This document shows, piece by piece, positions 25,096-33,752 of a stretch of 64,000 nt of DNA. Numbering within the stretch: the stretch's first letter is position 1; every line of letters begins with the position of its first letter. The position numbers were made by a program, and so were the translations under genes. The notes under the pieces are model-generated. The model searched no databases, was not told the DNA's origin, and was given only the letters and a program-made list of their open reading frames with translations. This stretch comes from Actinomycetales bacterium (GTDB taxonomy: Bacteria > Actinomycetota > Actinomycetes > Actinomycetales > Kineosporiaceae), in contig JAAYAH010000137.1 in assembly GCA_012719445.1 (NCBI GenBank), forward strand, positions 20,406-84,405, given 5' to 3'.

Positions 25096-27213
25096 ATGCC
25101 CGAACCCCGGACGCCGGGACCCCCGACCTCGGCCTCCCCGACCTCGGCCTCCCTGACCCCGGGACCCCCGACCCCGGACGCCGGACCCCCGGGGCCCGTG
25201 GCGGAACTCGTCGTCCGGTCGCACCGGCTGGGCGCGGATCCGCGGAACACCAACTTCGCCGGTGGGAACACCTCGGTGAAGGCGCCCGGGACCGACCCGG
25301 TCACCGGAGCGGCGACGGAGCTGCTGTGGGTCAAGGGCTCCGGAGGTGATCTCGGCACGCTGACCCCGGCCGGGCTCGCCGTGCTGCGGCTGGACCGGCT
25401 GCGCGCCCTCGTCGACGTCTACCCGGGCGTGGAGGCCGAGGACGAGATGGTCGCGGCCTTCGAGTTCTGCCGGCACGGTAGGGGCGGGGCGGCGCCGTCC
25501 ATCGACACCGCCATGCACGCTCTGGTGGACGCGCCGCACGTCGACCACCTGCACCCCGACGCCGGCATCGCCCTCGCCGCCGCGGCGGACGGCGAGGAGC
25601 TGACCCGGCGCTGCTTCGGCGACCGGGTGCTCTGGGTGCCGTGGCGGCGACCGGGCTTCCAGCTCGGGCTGGACATCGCCGCGATCGCCGCGGCCAACCC
25701 GCAGGCGATCGGGGTGATCCTCGGCGGGCACGGGATCACCGCCTGGGGCGCGACCAGCGCCGCCTGCGAGGCGAACTCCCTGGAGATCATCCGGACCGCG
25801 CAGGCGTTCCTCGACGAGCACGGCCGGCCGGAGCCCTTCGGCCCGGTGGTCCTCGACGCGCTGCCCGAGGGCAGGCGCCGGGAGCGCGCCGCGGCGCTCG
25901 CACCGCTCGTCCGGGCCCTGGCCTCCACCGACGCCCGGCAGGTGGGGCACCTCACCGACAGCCCGGTGGTGCTCGACTTCCTGGCCAGGGCGAGGATGCC
26001 GGAGCTGGCGGCCCTGGGCACCTCCTGCCCCGACCACTTCCTGCGTACCAAGGTCCGGCCGCTGGTGCTGGACCTGCCGCCCGACGCGCCGCCGGCGGAG
26101 GTGGAGGAGCGGCTGCGGGAGCTGCACGCCGCCTACCGCGACGACTACCGGGCCTACTACCAGCGCTACGCCGACGCCGACTCGCCGCCGATGCGCGGAG
26201 CGGACCCGGCGATCGTGCTGGTCCCCGGCATCGGCATGTTCTCCTTCGGGCGGGACAAGCAGACCGCTCGGGTGGCGGGGGAGTTCTACGTCAACGCGAT
26301 CAACGTCATGCGCGGCGCCGAGTCGGTGTCCGGCTATGCGCCGATCGACGAGCGGGAGAAGTTCCGGATCGAGTACTGGGCGCTGGAGGAGGCCAAGCTC
26401 CGCCGCGCGTCGGCCCCGAAGCCGCTGGCCACCCGGATCGCCCTGGTGACGGGGGGCGGCTCGGGGATCGGTGCCGCCACGGCGCGCCGGCTGGCCGCGG
26501 AGGGGGCGTGCGTCGTCGTCGCCGACCGGGACGCCGAGGCCGCGACCCGGGTGGCCGCCGAGCTCGGCTCGGCCGACGTCGCGGTGCCGGTGGTCGTCGA
26601 CGTCACTGACGAGGCGGCGGTCGCGCAGGCGGTCCGGGAGGCGGTACTGGCCTTCGGCGGGCTCGACCTGGTGGTCAACAATGCCGGGCTGTCGGTGTCG
26701 AAGCCCCTGCTGGAAACCACGACCGGGGACTGGGACCGCCAGCACGACGTCATGGCCAGGGGGTCGTTCCTGGTCTCCCGCGAGACGGCCCGGGTGATGG
26801 TCGCCCAGCGTCTCGGCGGCGACATCGTCTACGTGACGAGCAAGAACGCGGTGGTGGCCGGGCCGGACAACATCGGCTACGGGGCGGCCAAGGCCGACCA
26901 GGCGCACCAGGTCCGGCTGCTGGCGGCGGAGCTCGGCCGTCACGGCATCCGGGTGAACGGGGTGAACCCCGACGGGGTGGTCCGCGGCTCCGGCATCTTC
27001 GCCGGGGGCTGGGGCGCGCAGCGGGCCGCGGTCTACGGGGTGCCCGAGGAGGAGCTGGGCGCCTTCTACGCCCGGCGCACCCTGCTCGGCCGGGAGGTGC
27101 TGCCGGAGCACGTCGCCGCGGCGGTCCTCGTCCTGACCGCGGGCGAGCTGTCGCTGACCACCGGGGTGCACCTGCCCGTCGACGGTGGCGTGGCTGCCGC
27201 GTTCCTGCGTTGA
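25096..27213 (+). CDS. rhaEW: bifunctional rhamnulose-1-phosphate aldolase/dehydrogenase
   Basis: A 705-residue fusion of the YuxG/RhaEW type. Residues about 35-430 are the class II aldolase, with GGNTSVKAPG and the zinc-site HLHPDAGIAL, splitting rhamnulose 1-phosphate into dihydroxyacetone phosphate and L-lactaldehyde. Residues about 440-700 are a short-chain dehydrogenase with ALVTGGGSGIGAATA, VVNNAG and the catalytic Ser-Tyr-Lys (YVTSKN, IGYGAAKADQ), which oxidises lactaldehyde. ATG 25096 has GAGGAGG upstream. The first 30 residues are a Pro/Thr-rich repeat of no evident function. Confidence 0.92.
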   Translation: MPEPRTPGPPTSASPTSASLTPGPPTPDAGPPGPVAELVVRSHRLGADPRNTNFAGGNTSVKAPGTDPVTGAATELLWVKGSGGDLGTLTPAGLAVLRLDRLRALVDVYPGVEAEDEMVAAFEFCRHGRGGAAPSIDTAMHALVDAPHVDHLHPDAGIALAAAADGEELTRRCFGDRVLWVPWRRPGFQLGLDIAAIAAANPQAIGVILGGHGITAWGATSAACEANSLEIIRTAQAFLDEHGRPEPFGPVVLDALPEGRRRERAAALAPLVRALASTDARQVGHLTDSPVVLDFLARARMPELAALGTSCPDHFLRTKVRPLVLDLPPDAPPAEVEERLRELHAAYRDDYRAYYQRYADADSPPMRGADPAIVLVPGIGMFSFGRDKQTARVAGEFYVNAINVMRGAESVSGYAPIDEREKFRIEYWALEEAKLRRASAPKPLATRIALVTGGGSGIGAATARRLAAEGACVVVADRDAEAATRVAAELGSADVAVPVVVDVTDEAAVAQAVREAVLAFGGLDLVVNNAGLSVSKPLLETTTGDWDRQHDVMARGSFLVSRETARVMVAQRLGGDIVYVTSKNAVVAGPDNIGYGAAKADQAHQVRLLAAELGRHGIRVNGVNPDGVVRGSGIFAGGWGAQRAAVYGVPEEELGAFYARRTLLGREVLPEHVAAAVLVLTAGELSLTTGVHLPVDGGVAAAFLR

Positions 27214-27274
27214 ACGGCCGGACGGCGGCAGCGACGTGCCGGCGCGTGAGCAGCAGGGACGCGGGTGACGGGAG

Positions 27275-28882
27275 ATGAGCGGAAGGGGCGTGAGCGGCAG
27301 GGGCGTTGGCGGCAGGGGCGTTGGCGGCAGGGAGGCGACGGTCGCCGCCGTCGACCTCGGGGCGTCGAACGGGCGGGTCATGGTGGGCCGGGCGGGGCCG
27401 GACGGCGTCCGGCTCGTCGAGGCCGCCCGGTTCCCGAACGTCCCGGTGCAGGTGGGCGGGACCCTGCACACCGACATGCTGCGGTTGTACCGGGGGGTGC
27501 TGGACGGCCTGCGCGAGGCGGTCCGCCTCGCCGGGCGGTCGGCCGGCGGGCTCGACTCGATCGGGGTGGACTCCTGGGCGGTGGACTACGGCCTGCTCGA
27601 CGCCGACGGCGCGCTGCTCGGCAACCCGGTGCACTACCGGGACGCTCGCACCGAGGGTGTGATGGACCGGGTGCTCCGGGTGGTGCCCGCCGAGGAGGTC
27701 TACCGGGCGACCGGGATCCAGTTCCTGTCGTTCAACACCGTCTACCAGCTCGTCGCCGCGGCGGAGCGGGGAGGGGCGCAGCTCGCCGTGGCCCGACGGC
27801 TGCTCCTGCTGCCCGACCTGGTGACCAACTGGCTGACCGGCTCGGTGGGGGCAGAGCTGACCAACGCCTCCACCACCCAGCTCCTCGACGTGGCCGGGTC
27901 GCGGTGGCACACCGGCCTGATGCGGCGGCTGGGCATCCGGCCGGACCTGTTCCCCGGGCTCCGCCGTCCGGGGGAACCGGCGGGTGAGCTGCTCCCGGGG
28001 GTGCAGGAGGCCGTCGGCGCCACCGCCCCGGTGCCGGTGACCGCCGTCGCCTCGCACGACACGGCGTCCGCCGTGGTCGCGGTGCCCGCCGTGTCCGAGC
28101 GCTTCGGCTACGTCTCCGCCGGCACCTGGTCGCTGGCCGGGGTGGAGCTGGACCGTCCGGTGCTCACCGAGGAGAGTCGGCTCGCCAACTTCACCAACGA
28201 GGTCGGGGTCGACGGCACCGTCCGGTACCTGCGCAACGTCATGGGCCTGTGGCTGCTCCAGGAGTGTCTGCGGCACTGGGCCGGTGGGAACGGCGACCCT
28301 GCCCGTGGGGAAGGCCGTGCCGGTGGGAGCGGAGGTCGGGCCGGTCACCCCGGAGGTCGGGTCGGGGCCGCCGATCTGGAGCGACTGCTCGCCGCGGCGG
28401 CAAGGGCGCCGGCGTTCCGGGCGGTCGTGGACGCCGATGCCGCGGAGTTCCTCGCGCCCGGGGACATGCCGTCCCGGATCGCGGCGGCCTGTCGCCGGCT
28501 GGGCCAGCCGGTGCCCGCCGGTCCCGCCGAGACCGTCCGGTGCGTCCTCGACAGCCTCGCGCTCGCGCACCGGGCCGCGGTGGCCGACGTCCAGCGGCTG
28601 TCCGGACGCGACATCGACGTCGTCCACATCGTGGGCGGGGGCGCGCGGAACGAACTGCTCTGCCAGCTCACCGCCGACGCGTGCGGCCTGCCGGTCGAGG
28701 CCGGACCGTTCGAGGCGACGGCGGTCGGCAACGTCCTGGTCCAGGCCAGGGCCCTCGGTGCGGTGGGGGATGACCTGACCGCGCTGCGCGCGACGGTGCG
28801 AGCGAGCACGCCGACGAGGCGGTACCTGCCCAGGGGAGACCGGCGGTCCTGGGAGCTGGCGGCGGCGCGGCTGGGCCGGTGA
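27275..28882 (+). CDS. rhaB: rhamnulokinase
   Basis: A 535-residue FGGY-family kinase phosphorylating L-rhamnulose. The ATP-site starts at AAVDLGASNGRVMVGRAG, followed by the DSWAVDYGLLD motif, the AGTWSLAG region and VVHIVGGGARNELLCQLTAD. About 20 residues of Gly-Arg-Gly-Val repeats precede the domain; downstream GTG starts in those repeats are equally possible, so the N-terminus is uncertain. A 30-residue Gly-rich insert near 345 (after LRHWAGGNG) is unusual. Last gene of the rhamnose operon. Confidence 0.9.
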   Translation: MSGRGVSGRGVGGRGVGGREATVAAVDLGASNGRVMVGRAGPDGVRLVEAARFPNVPVQVGGTLHTDMLRLYRGVLDGLREAVRLAGRSAGGLDSIGVDSWAVDYGLLDADGALLGNPVHYRDARTEGVMDRVLRVVPAEEVYRATGIQFLSFNTVYQLVAAAERGGAQLAVARRLLLLPDLVTNWLTGSVGAELTNASTTQLLDVAGSRWHTGLMRRLGIRPDLFPGLRRPGEPAGELLPGVQEAVGATAPVPVTAVASHDTASAVVAVPAVSERFGYVSAGTWSLAGVELDRPVLTEESRLANFTNEVGVDGTVRYLRNVMGLWLLQECLRHWAGGNGDPARGEGRAGGSGGRAGHPGGRVGAADLERLLAAAARAPAFRAVVDADAAEFLAPGDMPSRIAAACRRLGQPVPAGPAETVRCVLDSLALAHRAAVADVQRLSGRDIDVVHIVGGGARNELLCQLTADACGLPVEAGPFEATAVGNVLVQARALGAVGDDLTALRATVRASTPTRRYLPRGDRRSWELAAARLGR

Positions 28883-29022
28883 CCCCCGAGTTCGTGGCGG
28901 ACGGCGCGCGGCGGGACGGCCACACGCCGACGACACCCTACGGATGCCCTTCGCGCAGGGTCCCGCACTGTGTCACGTCGAGCAGGGTCCTGCAGGTGTC
29001 GCGGGTGGGGGTCCGGCGGTCG

Positions 29023-29892
29023 TCACAGGCGGGCCTGCCGTCGCGCCGTCAGCTGCCCGACGAGGAGAAGGCCGACCGACACCGCTCCCAGCGACGCGCT
29101 CCACCACGACACGGTGACGTCGTGGTAGACGGTGTTCGACGGGCTGTCACCTGCCCACCACACCCGGACCGTCGCCTGCAGGAACTCCGCTGTCAGCAGG
29201 CCGACCATCACGAACGCCGCCTGCGAGTCGAACGGGGTGGCCGCAGCACACAGCATCGCCACGATCAGGATGGTCGACTGCTGGTACGGGTACAGGTAGA
29301 CCGGTTCGGGGAAGGCGATCAGGGAAGGCGCCCAGAGGAGGACCGTCGTCGCCGGGACCGCGAGTCCCCACGCCACCCCCAGCGGACGCCGAGGTGCCCC
29401 GGGGATCAGCGAGACGATCACCAGGAGAACGGCCGCGGCGACGATCGGGAAGGACACGTCGTTGTGGATCCAGACATGCATGGCCTCCCACCCGAGCGTC
29501 GCCAGGACCGCCGCCCGGCGACGGTCGCGGATCGCGGCGACGAGCGCGAGGACGGCGAGGAGCAGCAGGGCGAGCGCCGAGCGGCCGCCGGTGTCGGCGG
29601 ACAGCACGTTCCCGACGACGAGGTGCCCCAGTTCGGCCGACAGCAGGATGACCACCGCCGTCCTCAGCCCGTGGGCCCAGGCCACGTGCGGGTCCCGAGC
29701 CTGGTTCGCGCGCAGGCGCATCCGTAGCCCGGCCGCCACCAAGGCCGTCGCCTCCCGCGCCGGTGGCCAGGTGCGCTCCGCATCGGCTCGCGTCATCAGC
29801 GTCCCGAGCAGCTCGTCACCCCACTGCTCGCGGTACCGCGCGGGATAGACGCGCAGCAACAGCCCGTACCGGCCGGCCAGTGCGTCGCTCAT
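29023..29892 (-). CDS. membrane protein encoded with a PadR regulator
   Basis: A 289-residue protein. The first 65 residues are soluble and contain LLLRVYPARYREQWGDELL, a signature of actinobacterial membrane proteins that pair with PadR regulators. About six or seven membrane segments follow. Its ATG overlaps the padR stop by four bases. Function unknown; often annotated as a permease-like or ABC-2-like protein. It sits between the rhamnose genes and the lacI gene but is probably an independent unit. Confidence 0.7.
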   Translation of the reverse strand: MSDALAGRYGLLLRVYPARYREQWGDELLGTLMTRADAERTWPPAREATALVAAGLRMRLRANQARDPHVAWAHGLRTAVVILLSAELGHLVVGNVLSADTGGRSALALLLLAVLALVAAIRDRRRAAVLATLGWEAMHVWIHNDVSFPIVAAAVLLVIVSLIPGAPRRPLGVAWGLAVPATTVLLWAPSLIAFPEPVYLYPYQQSTILIVAMLCAAATPFDSQAAFVMVGLLTAEFLQATVRVWWAGDSPSNTVYHDVTVSWWSASLGAVSVGLLLVGQLTARRQARL

Positions 29893-30245
29893 GCGAACGT
29901 CACCCCCGGGAGCCGGGTGGCCGAACGGTGCATCCGGTCCGTCACCACGGCGGCGTCGGCCGCCAACCTCGCCGCCTCGGCCCGGAGGGTCTCGCGGCCG
30001 GTGGGGGTCAGGGCGTACGAGCGTCGGGTCCGCCCGTTGACGATCTCCTCGCTGACGATCTCGATCAGCTCGGCCCCGTGCAACCGGTCGAGGACGGCAT
30101 AGAGCGTTCCGGTCGCCAGCCGAACCCTTCCCTCGGACAGGGCCTCGACCTGGCCGAGGACCGCGTACCCGTGACGCGGACCGTCGAGCAGCGAGGCCAA
30201 CACGAAGTAGCTGGGCGCCTGGAGCCTCCGGCGTTGGTTACTCAT
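29889..30245 (-). CDS. PadR family transcriptional regulator
   Basis: A 118-residue winged-helix regulator. SYFVLASLLDGPRHGYAVLG and GTLYAVLDRLHGAELIE are the diagnostic PadR blocks, and RRSYALTPTGRETLRAEAARL is the wing. ATG 30245 was chosen; the longer frame crosses the operator-like repeat. It overlaps the downstream membrane protein gene (ATGA) and probably represses both from a site at its own start. Confidence 0.9.
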   Translation of the reverse strand: MSNQRRRLQAPSYFVLASLLDGPRHGYAVLGQVEALSEGRVRLATGTLYAVLDRLHGAELIEIVSEEIVNGRTRRSYALTPTGRETLRAEAARLAADAAVVTDRMHRSATRLPGVTFA

Positions 30246-30256
30246 GTTGAAAACAT
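30244..30256. promoter_or_regulatory. ATGTT-N3-AACAT inverted repeat at the padR start
   Basis: ATGTT (30244-30248) and AACAT (30252-30256) form an inverted repeat overlapping the padR start codon. PadR-family sites often have ATGT...ACAT arms, so autoregulation is plausible. Confidence 0.4.
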
Positions 30257-30301
30257 ATACGCGTGGAGTGTGTATGTGCACGGATCGTGGGGTGAACCGT
30301 G

Positions 30302-31405
30302 TCACTCCTCGGTCCGGGGACCCATCGCCTGCCGGGGACCCGGTCTGCCGGCGAGCCGGCGACGGTGCGGCTCGCTGCTGGACCGGCGCACCACGAGCTC
30401 GGGCTTGAAGACGACGTTCCGGTGCTGGTGCTCGGCACCGGCGTAGATCTCCTCCAGGAGCAGCTGGGCGGCCGCGCGGCCCAGCTGTGCCCTGGGCTGT
30501 CGGATGGAGGAGAGCGGGACGGCGGCCGAGCCGGCGAACTCGATGTCGTCGTAGCCGACGATGGCCATGTCGCGCGGGACGGCGAGCTCGTGCATCGTCA
30601 TCACCTGGAGCACGCCGAGCGCCAGCAGGTCGTTGGCGCAGAAGACGGCGGTCGGTCGCTGCGCCGCGGGGAGGGCCGCGATCTCCTCGCCCGCGGTGCG
30701 GCCGGCCTCGGCGGTCAGGGCGTCGGTGGTGAACACCGAGAGCTCGGCGCCGGGCCCGCCGCGCTCGGCCACCGCCTCGGAGAGGCCGCGGTGCCGCTCG
30801 GCGACCTGGCGGATGGAGAACGGGCCACCGACGAAGGCGATCCGCCGGTGGCGCTGCTCGACGAGGTGCTCCCCGGCCAGCCGCCCGCCGAGGACGTCGT
30901 GGACGGCGACCGAGCAGCGGTTGTGCCTGCCGGACTCGCGGTCGACGAGGACGACGGGGGTGCCCCGCTCGATGATCTGTGCGAGCGGCGACTCCCTGCC
31001 GTCCCGTGCCGGGGCGACGCCGTCGTGGAGGGGAGTGATGAGGATGCCCTGAACCCGCTGCTCCTCCAGGAGCTCCAGGTGCCGGCGCTCCCGTTCGCTG
31101 CTGTCCCCGCTGTTGCAGACGATCACCATGGCCCCGCGCTCCTCGGCTGCGCGCTCGGCCCCTCGCACGACGTCGGTGAAGAAGGGGTTGCCGATGTCCA
31201 TCACCACGATCGCGATGGTCCGGCTGCGTCCCGCCCTGAGCTGGCGCGCCGAGTCGTTGCGCACGTAGCCCAGCTCCTCGATGGCGGCGAGGACCCGTTG
31301 CCGGGTCGCCGGGGCGACCGTGAGCGGTCGGTTGAGGACGTTGCTCACCGTGGAGACCGAGACACCGGCCCGGTGGGCGACCTCCCTGATGTTGGCGGTG
31401 GCCAT
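30302..31405 (-). CDS. LacI family transcriptional repressor (probable rhamnose regulator)
   Basis: A 367-residue repressor. Residues 5-55 are the LacI helix-turn-helix and hinge (NIREVAHRAGVSVSTVSNVL, then GYVRNDSARQLRAGRSRTIA). The rest is a periplasmic-binding-like ligand domain with FVGGPFSIRQVAERHRGL and CANDLLALGVLQ. ATG 31405 is chosen because the HTH starts four residues later. A TGAAACGTGTCA site upstream resembles sites at the rhamnose operon, so this is most likely that operon's repressor, responding to rhamnose or a derivative. The ligand is inferred from location. Confidence 0.88.
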   Translation of the reverse strand: MATANIREVAHRAGVSVSTVSNVLNRPLTVAPATRQRVLAAIEELGYVRNDSARQLRAGRSRTIAIVVMDIGNPFFTDVVRGAERAAEERGAMVIVCNSGDSSERERRHLELLEEQRVQGILITPLHDGVAPARDGRESPLAQIIERGTPVVLVDRESGRHNRCSVAVHDVLGGRLAGEHLVEQRHRRIAFVGGPFSIRQVAERHRGLSEAVAERGGPGAELSVFTTDALTAEAGRTAGEEIAALPAAQRPTAVFCANDLLALGVLQVMTMHELAVPRDMAIVGYDDIEFAGSAAVPLSSIRQPRAQLGRAAAQLLLEEIYAGAEHQHRNVVFKPELVVRRSSSEPHRRRLAGRPGPRQAMGPRTEE

Positions 31406-31511
31406 CGTTCCCCGATGCTGCACGCGGTACCGGTCACGGCACTGCGTGCCTGTCACGAGACGGAGCGGCTGTCACGAGGGGCAGGAGCGAGCCTTCACCC
31501 TACGCAGGGTC

Positions 31512-31523
31512 TGAAACGTGTCA
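31512..31523. promoter_or_regulatory. LacI-type operator in front of the lacI gene
   Basis: TGAAACGTGTCA is an inverted repeat with one mismatched pair, about 107 bp upstream of the lacI start codon. It matches the TGAAACG core sites at the rhamnose promoter and suggests autoregulation. Confidence 0.55.
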
Positions 31524-31826
31524 ACCCTCCCCGGGTCCTCAGTGCGGTCACGTCCCGAACCGGGCCGTCCCCGGCGGCGACGTGCAGGGTCGCGGCCCCG
31601 TGTCTCCCCAGCGTGCGGGCCCGGTGGCTCCCTCGGGCGCTCGTCATCGTGGCGGGTGCGGCGGTTGCATCGTTCCAGTACCAGGGCCCCACGATCCCCC
31701 GCGGACCCCACCCGCAGCTCTCCGTCGGGGTCCCGGTCGTGGTCCCGTGGACCGAGCTCCGGGAGACCTGCCCGGGACGTCCCGCCTGCCGGGGTGCCCG
31801 CGTCCTGCCGGACACCCCGTTCCGCC

Positions 31827-31870
31827 GGGATGCCCGCCCTGCAGGGATGCCCGCCCTGCAGGGATGCCCG
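31827..31870. repeat. 17-bp tandem repeat, two and a half copies
   Basis: Units of GGGATGCCCGCCCTGCA at 31827-31843 and 31844-31860 and a partial third. They lie in the 470-base interval between lacI and the next gene's 3' end. The rest of that interval shows only the operator and low-complexity GC-rich sequence. Confidence 0.75.
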
Positions 31871-31875
31871 TGTCC

Positions 31876-33018
31876 TCAGCGGGTGCGCAGGACCCGGGTG
31901 GGCTGGGTCCTGCGGGACCCGGCGCCCGCCCACCGGTTGACCAGACCGACCACGGTGACACCGACCACGAGCGCGCCGATCCGTACCGCGAGGCCGAGGG
32001 CGGCCGAGTGCCCGGTGGCGACCGTGTCGAGGGTCCTCGTCCCGAGCACCGCCAGCGCCAGCGCCAGCCCGACGGCCGCGGCCCACAGGGCGGGCCGGGC
32101 ACCCCGGGCGCCGCTGCGCAGTGCCCGCCCGGCCAGCGCCGTGCTGGTCACCGCCATGCCGAGGACCAGCAGGATCGCCGGGACGTCGTAGACGACGGCG
32201 CGCCATCCCTGAGCCCGGACGAGACCGCCCGGTGACCAGGTCCCCACGGCGAGGGCCCAGGCCGCAGCGGCCGCGAACGCCCAGGGCAGCCCCGGGACGA
32301 GGGCCAGCAGCGCGCTCCGGCGCGCCTGCTCCCCGCGGCGGCGTCCCCGACCCGGGACGGCGACCAGGACCACGGATGCGCAGACGGCGGTCAGCCAGAG
32401 GGCCGCGAGACCGAGGAGCTGCACCCACATCCAGGTCGAGAGTCCGCAGAAGGGTTCGGACCCCACCGCGAGGCGGGTGCCGGCGCGGGCGGACCCGGTC
32501 ACCGTGACCCGGTACTCGCCGATCTGGTGCGTCCGGAACTCCCAGACGGCGTTGCCCCGCCGTCCGTCGCCGACGTAGTCCACCGGGATCCGGTTCGCGG
32601 GTTCCACGAGCACCGGTCGTCCCTGGGGATCGGTCACCCGGATCATCAGGCCGGTCGCGTCCACCGGGTCGCGTCCGGCGGTCCGCACCGTGCCGAGACC
32701 GAGGGCCCTGCGCCAGCCGGAGCTCTCGCCGTCCGCGGCTCCCGTGCCGTCGGCCGGCGGTGTGGTGTCGGTGATCTCGACGTGGACGACGTACCGGTCG
32801 GGGTGTGCCTGGAGGGTGAGCTCACCGGGGGCGTCGCCCCGGACGAACCCGGCGGCGTACCCGTCGAAGGCCGCGTAGGCGGCGGCGGACCACAGCACCA
32901 CACAGACCACGCCGACGACGCCGAGCAGGGCGGCGAACGCGCCCCGGGCCACCGCCAGCCGGCGTTCGGCCGGGTTGTGAATCCGGCGCGTCTCGAACGC
33001 GGTGTCGCTGCCGTACAT
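31876..33018 (-). CDS. hypothetical membrane protein with extracytoplasmic beta domain
   Basis: A 380-residue protein of unknown function. One membrane segment (about 28-52) is followed by a domain of about 140 residues with strands such as GELTLQAHPDRYVVHVEI, TGLMIRVTDPQGRPVLV and HQIGEYRVTVTGSARAG, then five or more membrane segments. The beta domain between membrane segments recalls the smaller protein at 13288-13920, although the sequences are not obviously homologous. ATG 33018. Monocistronic. Confidence 0.65.
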   Translation of the reverse strand: MYGSDTAFETRRIHNPAERRLAVARGAFAALLGVVGVVCVVLWSAAAYAAFDGYAAGFVRGDAPGELTLQAHPDRYVVHVEITDTTPPADGTGAADGESSGWRRALGLGTVRTAGRDPVDATGLMIRVTDPQGRPVLVEPANRIPVDYVGDGRRGNAVWEFRTHQIGEYRVTVTGSARAGTRLAVGSEPFCGLSTWMWVQLLGLAALWLTAVCASVVLVAVPGRGRRRGEQARRSALLALVPGLPWAFAAAAAWALAVGTWSPGGLVRAQGWRAVVYDVPAILLVLGMAVTSTALAGRALRSGARGARPALWAAAVGLALALAVLGTRTLDTVATGHSAALGLAVRIGALVVGVTVVGLVNRWAGAGSRRTQPTRVLRTR

Positions 33019-33434
33019 GAGATCACCCGGCCCAGGTCCTGTGCGGGGAGACTACGGCGGGGCGGGGGGATCGGTCCTGCCGATGCCGTAACACACCGAA
33101 AGATCCTCCTCGGATCACCGGCGGCTCCGGGCAGGTGGCGGATCGGGCAGAGAATCTTCCCGTCGGGACGCATACTTCCGCCGCGAACGGGTACTTCTGG
33201 TGCCCGCGAGCAGGAGCGGCCGGGGCGGGTGGCGACGACGGTCACCGGTCCGCGCCGGTGTCGTGGGCCACCAGCGCCGGGGAGGAGCCTGGAGCATCCG
33301 GGCGAGGGCCGCGACGACGGTGCGTCCCCAACCCTCCTGCCCGGACGACAGGTCGCGGGGGTGGTACCCGGAGGGGGGATCGGCCTTCGGGGTACAGCCG
33401 TCGCGACCGACACAGAGATGGGGAGGTGGGTCGG
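33019..33434. other. non-coding interval
   Basis: Holds the divergent upstream regions of the two flanking membrane-protein genes. A short direct repeat of TACTTC occurs near 33173 and 33193. I find no convincing promoter hexamers, RNA gene, terminator or coding frame with a ribosome binding site. Confidence 0.4.
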
Positions 33435-33734
33435 ATGAGCGGCATGCTCTTCCTGGCCGTCGCGATGACGTTCCTCGTGGGAGTCAGCGCCGTCGGCTTC
33501 GCCGTGCGGGACGCCCGGTGCGGCAGGGTGCATCGAGAGGCCACCCGGGCCTGGGAGGTCACCCGCCAGTCGCAGCTCGGCTGGGACGGGTGGCTCTGGG
33601 GGCTCCCGCGGGTCGAGCGAACCGACTCCTCCTCGACGGGCCGGGCCTCGTCGGCAGACCGGGCCTCGTCGGCAGGCGTGCCGCAGACCCCGCGCTGGGG
33701 CGGGGAGTCGGGACAGCCGGGCGTCCGACGGTGA
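33435..33734 (+). CDS. small single-pass membrane hypothetical protein
   Basis: A 99-residue protein. ATG 33435 has GGGAGG nine bases upstream. Residues 3-25 (MLFLAVAMTFLVGVSAVGFA) form one hydrophobic segment. A basic, Trp-containing stretch (SQLGWDGWLWGLPRV) follows, then a low-complexity Ser/Ala tail built on a direct repeat (TGRASSADRASSAG). No family recognised. Convergent with the amidase gene, 18 bp apart. Confidence 0.5.
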   Translation: MSGMLFLAVAMTFLVGVSAVGFAVRDARCGRVHREATRAWEVTRQSQLGWDGWLWGLPRVERTDSSSTGRASSADRASSAGVPQTPRWGGESGQPGVRR

Positions 33735-33752
33735 GAACCCGGACGTCGCGGC

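Noticed and set aside
24925..27477. 850-codon minus-strand open frame opposite the aldolase/dehydrogenase
   Set aside because: Complementary shadow of the rhamnose genes; no recognisable domain and biased composition.
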